Position numbers and translations under genes: made by a program. 64,000 nt of DNA from Streptomyces kaniharaensis (GTDB taxonomy: Bacteria; Actinomycetota; Actinomycetes; Streptomycetales; Streptomycetaceae). A model generated the notes under the pieces. That model worked only from the letters and a program-made list of their open reading frames with translations, ran no database searches and had not been told where the DNA came from. Below are positions 9,056-18,258 of this stretch, piece by piece. The stretch covers positions 2,862,001 to 2,926,000 of the forward strand of contig NZ_WBOF01000001.1 in NCBI RefSeq assembly GCF_009569385.1, given 5' to 3'. The first letter of the stretch is position 1. Every line of letters begins with the position of its first letter.

Positions 9056-11044
9056 TCAGCCGGAGACCTTGACCTCGGCGACCTGACCACGGAACCTGCC
9101 TTCCGTATCCTTCGGCAGAGCGGTCAGCCAGATCAAGAGGTAACGCGTGGTGATCGGGTTGTCGAGGGTGTACTCGACGTTGGCGCCGACCTTCCTGCCG
9201 ACGACCGTGAAGTGCTCCGGTTTGGCCTGCGCCGGGTTGGCGGCGGCGGCCGCGGTGGGCACCCGCAGCTCCGCCGTGTGCTCGCCGATGAACTGGACGC
9301 TGACCGAGCTGACCGCCTGTGGCGAGCCGAGGTCGATCAACAGCCCCGTGCCCGACTTGAGGGAGGGCGGCTTGGGACCGAGCTGGTCGTTGTACCAGTT
9401 GGTGGTCCAGGCGGTGCTCGGGTCGCCGTCGACGGCCTTCCCGGCGCTCTCCTTGCCCTCGGGTGCGTCGCCCATCGGGTTGTAGGACTGGGCGTCCTTG
9501 ATGGTGATCGGCGCCGGCGTGTGCGCCGCGGCGTGCACGGCCGGCGCGGTGGTGCTGATCGACGGCTGCGGGGCCGCGACGGCACCCGGGCCCGGGTTGC
9601 GCAGGTTGTCGACCAGCTGCCAGGAGGCGACGCCGATGGCGCCCAGCGCGACCGTCCAGGCCGTCGCCTTGACCACCCGGCGCAGCCGCCGCCGGGTGCG
9701 CCGGGCCGCCGCCGGGCGCGCCATCGGCGGCAGCGGGGCGATGGCGGGGTCGGCGATCACCCGGGTCGGGTTGGGGGCGGTCGGCAGGGCGTGGGTGTTG
9801 TGCCGGGGCGGGGTGAAGACGGGCAGCTCGGGTTCGGGCTGGCGGATGCGGGGCATCAGTGCGATCGCCCGGGCCAGCTCCTCCGGCGTGGTGATCGGCG
9901 AGGCGTGGTGCGGCGGGTGGTCGAACAGGGCCCTTGCGGCAAGGTCGGACAGGCCCTTGTGGACCCCGGCGCGGACCTGGTCGGGCGCGGCGTTCTGGAG
10001 GCCCCTCGGCAGGCCGTGGAGGTCGTAGCGGTCCTCGGGGTAGGGCCAGCGGTGGGTGAGCGCGGCGAACAGCAGGGCGCCGATCGCGCGGGTGTCGGCG
10101 CGCTCGGCACTGTCGGTGCTGTCCTCGGCGGGCAGCCCGCGCAGGGCGGCGTCCACCGCGATGCCGTTGATCCGGTACTGGCCGCTGTCGGTGCGCAGCA
10201 CGCAGCGCGGGGTGAGCCGCAGGTGGGCCTGGCCGCGCCGGTGGGCGGCGGCGACCGCGTCGGTCACCTGGCGGACCATCTGGTACGCCTCGTGCGGCTC
10301 CATCGGGCCGTTCGCGATCAGCCTGGCCAGGTCGGAGGCGTGCGGCAGCCACTCCCGCACGACGTAGACCAGCTCGCCCTCCTGGACGGCGTCGAGCACC
10401 TGGACGAACCGCGGGTCGCCGAGCAGCGCGGCGGACTTGGCGGCGGCGAGCACCTTGCGGGCGCGCTGGTGGCCGGAGGCCATCAGGTGGACGCCGACGG
10501 CCCGGCGCAGCTTCTCGTCGACGGCCCGCCAGCTGCTGAAGGTCTCGGTCTGGGAGATGCACTCCTCCAGCAGGTACCGGTGGCCGATCTTGTCGCCGCT
10601 GTGCCGCATCGGCGCGGGGAGGGTGCGCGGGAGGGCGGAGGTGTCGCGCGGGTCGTGCGTGGGCTGCGGGTCGGTGGGCCGGCGCCGGGCGGCGGTGCCC
10701 GGCGGCTCCGGGGCCTTGGCGGCGGCCCGTTTCGGCTTGGACGCGCCGCCGGCGGCCAGCTCGGCGGCGATCTCCTGGACGGAGAGCGGCGCGGTGATCT
10801 CCGAGGTCTCCTCGCTGACCGAGCCGTCGGCCGGTGTCTCGGCCGGTGTCTCGGCCGGTGCGACGGCGGAGGCGTCCGGGGCGTCGGCGGAGTTTGAGGG
10901 GCCGTCCGAGGAGGAGCCGTCGGCGTCGCCGGCCTGGTCGGCCTTCCCGCCCGCGAGCCCGCCGATCGCCGCGGCCAGTGCGGCCTCGTCCGCCGCCGCG
11001 TCAGCTGCTGACGTGTCGACGACCGCCTTGGTGCCATCAGCCAC
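9056..11044 (-). CDS. Membrane pseudokinase with C-terminal discoidin-like domain (MurJ partner)
   Basis: A 662-residue protein. An acidic Ala-rich cytoplasmic leader (residues 1-140) is followed by a Ser/Thr-kinase fold (about 150-400) that lacks catalytic residues: the ATP lysine strand reads VGVHLM, the HRD position reads HLRLTPR, and the DFG position reads NGIAVD. One membrane helix follows near 455-475. An outside domain (about 510-662) with AVDGDPSTAWTTN and LLIDLG resembles F5/8-type C/discoidin jellyrolls. GTG 11044 has GGGGAGG upstream. In mycobacteria the same pseudokinase is fused to MviN/MurJ and binds FhaA when phosphorylated; here it lies directly downstream of murJ. Confidence 0.88.
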   Translation of the reverse strand: MADGTKAVVDTSAADAAADEAALAAAIGGLAGGKADQAGDADGSSSDGPSNSADAPDASAVAPAETPAETPADGSVSEETSEITAPLSVQEIAAELAAGGASKPKRAAAKAPEPPGTAARRRPTDPQPTHDPRDTSALPRTLPAPMRHSGDKIGHRYLLEECISQTETFSSWRAVDEKLRRAVGVHLMASGHQRARKVLAAAKSAALLGDPRFVQVLDAVQEGELVYVVREWLPHASDLARLIANGPMEPHEAYQMVRQVTDAVAAAHRRGQAHLRLTPRCVLRTDSGQYRINGIAVDAALRGLPAEDSTDSAERADTRAIGALLFAALTHRWPYPEDRYDLHGLPRGLQNAAPDQVRAGVHKGLSDLAARALFDHPPHHASPITTPEELARAIALMPRIRQPEPELPVFTPPRHNTHALPTAPNPTRVIADPAIAPLPPMARPAAARRTRRRLRRVVKATAWTVALGAIGVASWQLVDNLRNPGPGAVAAPQPSISTTAPAVHAAAHTPAPITIKDAQSYNPMGDAPEGKESAGKAVDGDPSTAWTTNWYNDQLGPKPPSLKSGTGLLIDLGSPQAVSSVSVQFIGEHTAELRVPTAAAAANPAQAKPEHFTVVGRKVGANVEYTLDNPITTRYLLIWLTALPKDTEGRFRGQVAEVKVSG

Positions 11045-11349
11045 CGTGGTCCTGCCTCCCCTTGTGTCGCCCCGGCTGAGAGTCGCTGGAGCATGTGGGT
11101 TGGCGGCCCTGTGTGCTCCGGGACAATTGTGCCCACTCTTCTCCACCGGGTACGACCGCTGAGGGGTCCGCTCGGTTGCGTAGCGGTGGAGAGATGTCGT
11201 GCAGACCCGACACCGGGCCGCCACCTCGCGGCCCGGGCGACCCGGGGGCGGATGGCGGCCCGGCGCCGGCCGGACCGGCGCTGGAGCCCGATCGTTGCGG
11301 TTGACGTTCGGTCAGGGCGGCGGCCGGTCCGGCTGGTTGGTGCGGTGGG
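11045..11349 (-). promoter_or_regulatory. Leader region between murJ and the pseudokinase, with a candidate ECF promoter
   Basis: 305 bases without a gene. On the minus strand 11151-11179 reads GCAAC, 18 bases, then GTCGTA, resembling ECF promoters of the GGAAC-GTC class. It would give a leader of about 100 bases. This could be an autoregulatory sigM-type promoter, but the match is imperfect. Nothing else is recognisable. Confidence 0.3.
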
Positions 11350-13860
11350 TCAGCGGCCGATGCGGCCGCGGACCATGCCCAGCATGGCGTTGAGCTCCTC
11401 GATCCGGAGCCTTTTCGCGATGAGCACGAACACGGCCAGCTGGAGGGCGCCGGCCACGACGAGGGCGAGCACGCTGCCCGCCCAGCCGCCGAGCACCCGC
11501 TGGACCGCCAGGCTGACGCCGAGGCCGACCAGGGCGGCCGGTACGGAGGCGGTGGCCAGGCGGGTGTACGTCTTGCCGATCCGCTTGGTGTCCAGCCCGC
11601 CGATCTTCCTCTTCAGCTTCGGCACCGCGACCGTCACCCCGACGGCGTAGGCGAGGCCGTAGCCGAACGCCATGCCGGTCACCGTCCACTGGGCCGGCAG
11701 GGCGAACCAGCAGATCAGCGAGAAGCCGGCCTGACAGGCCGCCACCCAGACGGTGTTGGAGAACGGCGTCCGGGTGTCCTCGTAGGCGTAGAAGCCGCGC
11801 AGCATGACGTACTGCGCCGAGTACGGGATCAGGCCGAGCGCGAAGGCGGAGAGCATCAGGCCGACGTTGGTCGCGTTGTTCAGGGCCGTCGCGCCGCCGC
11901 CGACCGCGTAGATCGAGCGGCCGATCGCCGGGCCGAGGGCCAGGAACAGGAACGAGGCCGGGACGACCGCCACCGCGGTGGTGCGAAGCCCGTACGACAG
12001 GTCGTCGCGCACCGCGCCGGCGTCGTCGTCCGCAGCCGCCCGCGAGAGCCGGGGGAGCACCGCGCTCATCATCGAGACGGTGATGACGGCCTGCGGGAGC
12101 TGCCAGATCAGCAGCGCGTTGGAGAACGCGGCGAGGCCGACACCGCCGTGGCCGCCCCGCTCGGCGGCGCTGCCGGCGGCGGTGGCCAGCTGGGTGATGA
12201 CCAGGTAGCCGGCCTGGTTGGCGAGCACGAAGAAGAACGTCCACTTGGCCAGCCGGGCGGCCTTGCCCAGACCGTGGCCGCGCCAGTCGAACCGCGGCCG
12301 GTAGTGGAAGTCGGCCGCCCGCAGGTACGGGATCATCGCCAGCGACTGGACGACGAGGCCGATCAGCGTGCCGAGGCCGAGCAGCCGCACGCCCTCCGGC
12401 GTGATGTTCTCCGGCGTGACCTGGGTGGAGTCGAAGCCGCCGTAGACCCAGATGTAGGCGGAGAAGGTGAAGATCACCACGATGTTGTTGAGGACCGGGG
12501 TCCACATCATCGCGCCGAAGCGGCCGCGGGCATTGAGGATCTGGCCCATCACCACATGGATGCCCATGAAGAAGATGGTCGGCAGGCAGTACCGGGCCAG
12601 CGCCACCGTGGTGTCCGCGCGGGCCGGGTTCTCCATCATCGGGTGCGCGATCAGCTGCACCAGCACGGGAGCTCCGAGCACCGCCAGGAACACGACGCCG
12701 CCGAGCCCGACCATCACCAGGGTGAGCAGCCGGCTGGCGTACGCGGTGCCGCCGTCCTCGTCGTTCTTCATGCTGCGCACCAGCTGCGGCACGAAGACGG
12801 CGTTCAGCGCGCCGCCGCCGATCAGGATGTAGAGCAGGGTCGGCAGGGTGTTCGCCGCGTTGTACGAGTCGCCCATGACGGCGATGCCGATCGCGCCCGC
12901 GATCACCATCGTGCGCAGGAAGCCGGTACCGCGGGAGACCAGCGTGCCGGCCGCCATGATCGCGCTGGAGTTCAGCAGGCTCGCGACCTTGCCGCCACCG
13001 GCCGCCGGAGCGGGCTCGGCGATGGGCGCCGCCTGCGCCGTGTGCTCCTCGGCGGCGAGGTCCTCCAGCGGCTCCACCGCGGGCGGCAGCGCCACGGCGC
13101 CCACCTGCATGGTGGCCTCCTCCTCGGAGAGCGGCGGGTCGAACTCGATCGGGGGTACGAACGGGCGCGCCCCGTCCCCGTGGCCGTCCTGCGCCGGGTA
13201 CCCGCCCGCGAGCGGGAACGGCACGGGCGCCGACGGCGCGCCCGGCGGAGCGGTCGGCGGAGCGGTCGGCGGGACGGGCGCGGGCTGCGGCGCCGGCGGC
13301 TGGGCCGCGGCCTCCGCCTGGTGGCCGCCGAACAGCGCGTCCACCCCGACGTACTCGGTGGTCTCGGTGTCCCACGCGGAGTGCGCCGGGCCCGGCTCCC
13401 ACTGCGGCGCGGGCTGCTCCGGGGCACCCCAGCGGTCGCCCGCCGGGGCCTCAGAGGCCACTGTGGCCTCAGGGGCCGCCGGGGCCTCAGGAGCCTCCGG
13501 GGCGTTGTCGTGGGGCTGCCGCCAGTCGGCCGGGGTGTCCCAGCCGGGCTGCACCGGCGGCACCGGCGGCGAGAACCGCGTCGGCGACGACTGCGCCGGC
13601 GGCACCGGCGTCGGGTAGCCGCCGGCCTGCGGCGGCAACTGCGGCGGCACGTCGTACGCGGCGGCCGGCGGCTGCTGCGCGGCGGGCCGGGCGGCCCGCA
13701 GACCGTACGGGTCCTGGCCGTCCTGCGGGCCCTGGTACGCGTCGGCCGCGTACGGGTCCTGGGCGTAGGTGTCGGCCACGTACCAGTCGCCGGACGGCGA
13801 CTCGGCGCCCGGCCGGCTCTCACCGCGGCCCGGCGGCCGCTCCTCGCTGCGCCCGGTCAT
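11350..13860 (-). CDS. murJ: Lipid II flippase MurJ with long cytoplasmic N-terminal extension
   Basis: An 836-residue MOP-superfamily flippase that moves lipid II outward for peptidoglycan synthesis. The core starts near residue 290 (SSAIMAAGTLVSRGTGFLRT) and shows about 14 hydrophobic helices, with the conserved NAVFVPQLVR loop. The first 290 residues are a hydrophilic Pro/Gln/Ala/Tyr-rich extension with repeated PPQ and DPYAADAY elements. ATG 13860 has GAAGAGGTGAC upstream. The gene sits between a DUF6049 protein and the pseudokinase, as in the mycobacterial mviN region where kinase and flippase are one polypeptide. Confidence 0.95.
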   Translation of the reverse strand: MTGRSEERPPGRGESRPGAESPSGDWYVADTYAQDPYAADAYQGPQDGQDPYGLRAARPAAQQPPAAAYDVPPQLPPQAGGYPTPVPPAQSSPTRFSPPVPPVQPGWDTPADWRQPHDNAPEAPEAPAAPEATVASEAPAGDRWGAPEQPAPQWEPGPAHSAWDTETTEYVGVDALFGGHQAEAAAQPPAPQPAPVPPTAPPTAPPGAPSAPVPFPLAGGYPAQDGHGDGARPFVPPIEFDPPLSEEEATMQVGAVALPPAVEPLEDLAAEEHTAQAAPIAEPAPAAGGGKVASLLNSSAIMAAGTLVSRGTGFLRTMVIAGAIGIAVMGDSYNAANTLPTLLYILIGGGALNAVFVPQLVRSMKNDEDGGTAYASRLLTLVMVGLGGVVFLAVLGAPVLVQLIAHPMMENPARADTTVALARYCLPTIFFMGIHVVMGQILNARGRFGAMMWTPVLNNIVVIFTFSAYIWVYGGFDSTQVTPENITPEGVRLLGLGTLIGLVVQSLAMIPYLRAADFHYRPRFDWRGHGLGKAARLAKWTFFFVLANQAGYLVITQLATAAGSAAERGGHGGVGLAAFSNALLIWQLPQAVITVSMMSAVLPRLSRAAADDDAGAVRDDLSYGLRTTAVAVVPASFLFLALGPAIGRSIYAVGGGATALNNATNVGLMLSAFALGLIPYSAQYVMLRGFYAYEDTRTPFSNTVWVAACQAGFSLICWFALPAQWTVTGMAFGYGLAYAVGVTVAVPKLKRKIGGLDTKRIGKTYTRLATASVPAALVGLGVSLAVQRVLGGWAGSVLALVVAGALQLAVFVLIAKRLRIEELNAMLGMVRGRIGR

Positions 13861-13918
13861 GTCACCTCTTCGCTGTCGTGGGGGGAGGCCGGCCCGGTAG
13901 CTCGCGGGGTCGGCGGTA

Positions 13919-16375
13919 TCAAGGACCAACCTTCTCATCACTGGTGGCCCGATCCCGGCCATCGGCGCTGCTCGCGCGCGGTGTCTGCGCAGGATTGTCA
14001 CCGGCGCAGGCGCCGCCGTCGGCGTCGTCCGGCTCGTCGTCCGGCCCCTCGGCCGCGCCGTCCGCCCCGGTGTCGCCGACCAGCTGGTCGCCGTCCTCGT
14101 GCGGCTGCCCGGCCCGGCGCTTGCGCTGGCGGACGAAGCGCAGCGCGGCGAGCAGGAGCAGCACCACGCCGCCCGCGAACACGTACAGCACGCCGTTGGT
14201 CACCGAGGTGACCTCCACCTGGAAGTCCTGCGGCGCGCCGTACGGGCGCGAGTTCGGCCCGGTGGTCCAGAGCTGGGCCGTCATCTTGACCGGCCCGTTG
14301 TTCCGCGCCACGGCCTGGAAGCGCACGGTGACGCTCTGTGCGGCCGGGATGACCAGTTCCGCGTCCTCGCCGACCCCGAGCCGGTTGGGCTGGTGCGAGG
14401 TGAGCTTCAGCTTGAGGTTGGTGACGGTCTGGGTGAGGTCGTTGCGGACGCTGACCTGCAGCAGGCCGGTGTTCCCGGCGAGCGTGACCACGGTCTTCTG
14501 CGGGACCTTCACCGCGCCGGTCAGTTCCTGGAGGTAGCCCGTGACGCCCTTGCGGTAGTTGCCGCCCCCCGGCGTGTCCGAGCGCCACTCGGTGGACAGC
14601 GACCGGACCATGGCGGCGCTGAACGGGCCGCGCACCCGCTGCGGCAGGGTGAGCACCTGCATCAGGGTGTCCAGGTCGTTCTGGATCCTGTCGGTGCCGC
14701 TCAGGTCGGCCGCCGACAGCTCGGAGGCGCGGGCCTGGGCCGGGTAGTCGGTGGCGGCCGGGACGGCGGTGGCGGCCCCCGGGTCGGGCGCGGCCTGGGC
14801 CAGCACGTCCAGCTTCGCCGGCTCCGCCCACTTGCCGGCCGCCGTCTGGAGGGCGGCGGCCAGCGCCTTGGCGGTGTTCACGGTCAGGTTGCGCGGCGGC
14901 ATCACCAGCAGGCCGCGCTGGTTCTGCGGCTGCTCGTGGGTGATCGCGTAGGTCTCGGCGAGGAAGCGCTGGGTCGCCAGCGTCTGCGCCTGCGGGGTGT
15001 TCAGGTCGGTGTCGAACAGCGCGGAGACGGTCTCGTCGGCCACCACGGCGTTCTGCCCGTTGCCGATCGGGCGCACCGCGGTCGGCGTGTGGTTGAGCGC
15101 GTCCGGCTCCGGCATGCTCGCGCCGTTCGCCAGCACCAGGCCGCTGCCCGCCTGCTGGGTGATGCCGGCGATCTGCTGGTCCAGGTGGCCCTGGTAGGGC
15201 CACGCGACGTCGGAGCGGGTGTCCACGGACAGCCGGCCCTCGACGGTCAGCCGGCCCGCGGTGGCGGCCTTGCCCAGGGCGGTGGCCATCCCGGTCAGGT
15301 CGGCGCCGTTGTGGGCGATCGAGGCGACGTCCGGGTCGGCGTACGGCAGCGCCACCACCTGGTTGCCGGGCTTGGCGACGGCGGCCCGCAGCTTCTCCAG
15401 CCAGGCCGTCGCGGCGGCCACGCCGGTGCCCGGGACGGTGGTGTCGTCCTTGGCAGGCTTCCCGGACTCCTCGGTGCCCGGCTTCTGCACCCGGTACGGC
15501 TTGGTCATCGCGAACGCGGTGTCCAGCAGGTCCGGGTCGATCACCCAGGTCAGCCCGGGGAGCTTGGCGCCGGTGTCCACGAGCTCGTAGAGCCGGCCGC
15601 CCGGCGCGAACTCGCCGGCCAGGCCGTCGTTGCGCAGGACGGAGACGGTCTGCTCGTTGTCGGAGACGGTCTGCGCGGCCAGCACCGGGGCGTGCACCAG
15701 CGGCCAGAGCGTGGCGATCCTCGTCGGCTGGGCCTCGCCGGGGTTCGAGGTGTACGTCAGGAAGGTCCGGGCGATGCCCAGCGCCCGTTCGTGCTGGTTG
15801 TCGGCGGTCGTGCCCCAGGTGTCCACCGCGAGTTCGTAGACGCCGTCGCCGTTCAGCTGGAGGTCGTTGACGGCGACGCCGAGGGTGAACGGCTGGCTCT
15901 GGCCGGGGCCCAGCTCGGGCAGCGCGTACTGCGGGCTGTCCAGCTCCACGCCGTCCTGGCCGACCGGGCCGGTGCGCGAGGCCACCGTCGACAGCTCGCT
16001 GCGCCGCTGCAGCGGCTTGCCCGACCACGGCTTGCGGATGGCCGCGTGGGCGTCCCTGAGCACGGACTTGCCGCCGTTGGTGACGTGCCCGGTGATCGTC
16101 ACGGTGCCGTTCGGGGTGGCCACCTGGGGGGCCACCGTGTCGATCGTCATGACCGCCGGGGCCTCGGCGGAGACCCCGCCGTCCGCGCCCGCCCGGGGGC
16201 CGCCGACGGGCAGCGCGCCGGCCGGCGCGGCCGTGAACACCGCCAGCACGGCTCCCAGGGCGGCCGCGAGCCGCCGGGCCGTGCGGCGCCCGGGCCCTCG
16301 CCCGTCGGCGGGGCCCGTGGGCCGTCCAGGCCGTCCGTACGCTCCCAGGCCCGAGTGCCGTGCCGGCTCACTCAC
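13919..16375 (-). CDS. Secreted/membrane DUF6049-type protein
   Basis: An 818-residue protein with an Arg-rich N terminus and signal segment (RRLAAALGAVLAVFTAAPAGA). A large extracytoplasmic body includes an Ig-like N-terminal beta domain (VATPNGTVTITGHVTNGGKS). One C-terminal membrane helix (VLYVFAGGVVLLLLAALRFV) precedes a basic, acidic-tailed cytoplasmic end. It corresponds in position and layout to M. tuberculosis Rv3909, upstream of mviN. Function is unknown; the link with MurJ suggests an envelope role. The GTG start has only a weak ribosome binding site. Confidence 0.8.
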   Translation of the reverse strand: MSEPARHSGLGAYGRPGRPTGPADGRGPGRRTARRLAAALGAVLAVFTAAPAGALPVGGPRAGADGGVSAEAPAVMTIDTVAPQVATPNGTVTITGHVTNGGKSVLRDAHAAIRKPWSGKPLQRRSELSTVASRTGPVGQDGVELDSPQYALPELGPGQSQPFTLGVAVNDLQLNGDGVYELAVDTWGTTADNQHERALGIARTFLTYTSNPGEAQPTRIATLWPLVHAPVLAAQTVSDNEQTVSVLRNDGLAGEFAPGGRLYELVDTGAKLPGLTWVIDPDLLDTAFAMTKPYRVQKPGTEESGKPAKDDTTVPGTGVAAATAWLEKLRAAVAKPGNQVVALPYADPDVASIAHNGADLTGMATALGKAATAGRLTVEGRLSVDTRSDVAWPYQGHLDQQIAGITQQAGSGLVLANGASMPEPDALNHTPTAVRPIGNGQNAVVADETVSALFDTDLNTPQAQTLATQRFLAETYAITHEQPQNQRGLLVMPPRNLTVNTAKALAAALQTAAGKWAEPAKLDVLAQAAPDPGAATAVPAATDYPAQARASELSAADLSGTDRIQNDLDTLMQVLTLPQRVRGPFSAAMVRSLSTEWRSDTPGGGNYRKGVTGYLQELTGAVKVPQKTVVTLAGNTGLLQVSVRNDLTQTVTNLKLKLTSHQPNRLGVGEDAELVIPAAQSVTVRFQAVARNNGPVKMTAQLWTTGPNSRPYGAPQDFQVEVTSVTNGVLYVFAGGVVLLLLAALRFVRQRKRRAGQPHEDGDQLVGDTGADGAAEGPDDEPDDADGGACAGDNPAQTPRASSADGRDRATSDEKVGP

Positions 16376-16704
16376 TCGTTTCGCCCTCGCCGTTCTCGAT
16401 CGATCGCTCGCTGCTGCTGATGCTGTTCGCTTGACGCTGTCCGCCGCTCGATGCCGCGGATGATCCGCGGGCCGAAAACGATCAGCCGTGCGGAGCAGCC
16501 GGGCAAAGGCGGCCGTGAAGAGTTGCGGCCTCCGGTCGCCCGGCCGGCCGTGGTGGCACGCGGCACCGCATCCCCTGTCGGTGCCCGAGACTCGTCCACC
16601 GGCATGGTAACGATGCGGCCCGGGGTGCAGTGTTGCGGGCCTTGCAGTGAGACGCCCGAAACACGCGGGCGGTTGACCTGCCGGGGCACGTACCCTTGTG
16701 AGCC
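16376..16704. other. Intergenic region between divergent DUF6049 gene and pcnB
   Basis: 329 bases with promoters for two divergent genes expected. A perfect 8-base inverted repeat CCGCGGAT/ATCCGCGG lies at 16454-16470. No NUDIX gene, which occupies this position in M. tuberculosis (mutT4), can be seen. Confidence 0.5.
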
Positions 16705-18201
16705 GTGTCCACTGCCAATGAGCCCGCCGCCCGCACCCATCCTTCCAGCACCGCGACCCAGGTCGTACCAGGCCTGAGCGAGGCCCAGACCATGGGCCTG
16801 CAAGAGCTGCTGCGGGTGTCGCCGGTCGCCGACGAGATCGCCCGCCGCTTCCAGGCGGCCGGGCACCGACTGGCGCTGGTCGGCGGCTCGGTGCGCGACG
16901 CGCTGCTCGGCCGGCTCGGCAACGACCTGGACTTCACCACCGACGCCCGCCCGCAGCAGGTCCTCAAGCTGGTCAGGGGCTGGGCGGACGCGGTCTGGGA
17001 CGTCGGCATCGCCTTCGGCACGGTCGGGGCCCGCAAGGACACCCCGCACGGTTCCTTCCTGATCGAGATCACCACGTACCGCTCCGAGGCCTACGACCGC
17101 ACCTCGCGCAAGCCCGAGGTCACCTACGGCGACACCATCGAGCAGGACCTGGTCCGCCGGGACTTCACCGTCAACGCGATGGCCGTCGACCTGCCCGGCC
17201 GCGCCTTCGTCGACCCGCACCACGGCCTGGAGGACCTGGAGGCCCGGGTGCTGCGCACGCCGGCGACCCCCGAGGAGTCCTTCTCCGACGACCCGCTGCG
17301 GATGATGCGCGCCGCCCGCTTCGCCGCCCAGCTCGACTTCGACCCGGCCCCCGAGGTCGTCGCCGCGATGACCGCGATGGCCGAGCGGATCACCATCGTC
17401 TCGGCCGAGCGGGTCCAGGCCGAGCTCAACAAGCTGCTGCTGGCCGCCCACCCCGTGAAGGGCCTGCGGCTGCTGGTCGACACCGGACTGGCCGGCCACG
17501 TGCTGCCCGAGCTGCCCGCGCTGCGGCTGGAGCGGGACGAGCACCACCGGCACAAGGACGTCTACGAGCACTCGCTGACCGTCCTGGAGCAGGCCATCGA
17601 CCTGGAGCAGGACGGCCCCGACCTCACCCTGCGGCTCGCCGCACTGCTGCACGACATCGGCAAGCCGCGCACCCGCCGCTTCGAGTCGGACGGCCGGGTC
17701 TCCTTCCACCACCACGAGGTGGTCGGCGCCAAGATGACCCGCAAGCGGATGCGCGAGCTCAAGTACTCCAAGGAGCTCACCGAGGAGGTCTCGCGCCTGG
17801 TCGAGCTGCACCTGCGCTTCCACGGCTACGGCGGCGGCGAGTGGACCGACTCCGCGGTGCGCCGCTACGTCACCGACGCCGGGCCGCTGCTGGAGCGCCT
17901 GCACAAGCTCACCCGCTCCGACTGCACCACCCGCAACCGCAAGAAGGCGGCGGCGCTGGCGCGCACCTACGACGGCCTGGAGCAGCGGATCTCCGAGCTG
18001 AAGGCGCAGGAGGAGCTGGACGCCATCCGCCCGGCGCTGGACGGCAACCAGATCATGGAGCTGCTCGGCCTCAAGCCCGGCCCGCAGGTCGGCAAGGCCT
18101 ACAAGCACCTGCTCGAACTGCGGCTGGAGCACGGCCCGATGGAGCACGACGAGGCGGTGGCCGCGCTGCACGCCTGGTGGGCGGCCCAGCAGCAGGGCTG
18201 A
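16705..18201 (+). CDS. pcnB: CCA-adding tRNA nucleotidyltransferase
   Basis: A 498-residue enzyme that adds or repairs the 3' CCA of tRNA. The nucleotidyltransferase head has LALVGGSVRDALLGR and NDLDFTTDARP, with the catalytic carboxylate pair DLDF and a later RDFTVNAMAVDL. The RNA-binding neck carries DPLRMMRAARFAAQLDF. A C-terminal HD domain, LAALLHDIGKPRTRR, is present, as in mycobacterial PcnA. No Shine-Dalgarno sequence precedes the GTG, so the message may be leaderless. It converges on the membrane-protein pair, with a terminator between. Confidence 0.94.
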   Translation: MSTANEPAARTHPSSTATQVVPGLSEAQTMGLQELLRVSPVADEIARRFQAAGHRLALVGGSVRDALLGRLGNDLDFTTDARPQQVLKLVRGWADAVWDVGIAFGTVGARKDTPHGSFLIEITTYRSEAYDRTSRKPEVTYGDTIEQDLVRRDFTVNAMAVDLPGRAFVDPHHGLEDLEARVLRTPATPEESFSDDPLRMMRAARFAAQLDFDPAPEVVAAMTAMAERITIVSAERVQAELNKLLLAAHPVKGLRLLVDTGLAGHVLPELPALRLERDEHHRHKDVYEHSLTVLEQAIDLEQDGPDLTLRLAALLHDIGKPRTRRFESDGRVSFHHHEVVGAKMTRKRMRELKYSKELTEEVSRLVELHLRFHGYGGGEWTDSAVRRYVTDAGPLLERLHKLTRSDCTTRNRKKAAALARTYDGLEQRISELKAQEELDAIRPALDGNQIMELLGLKPGPQVGKAYKHLLELRLEHGPMEHDEAVAALHAWWAAQQQG

Positions 18202-18213
18202 CGAAAACGCGAC

Positions 18214-18246
18214 GAGGGGTGGTCCCGGGCCTCGGGACCACCCCTC
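18214..18246. terminator. Bidirectional terminator between pcnB and the LppU-like gene
   Basis: A perfect 14-base-pair stem with a five-base loop in the 57-base convergent gap. Confidence 0.85.
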
Positions 18247-18258
18247 ACGCGTTCCGGT

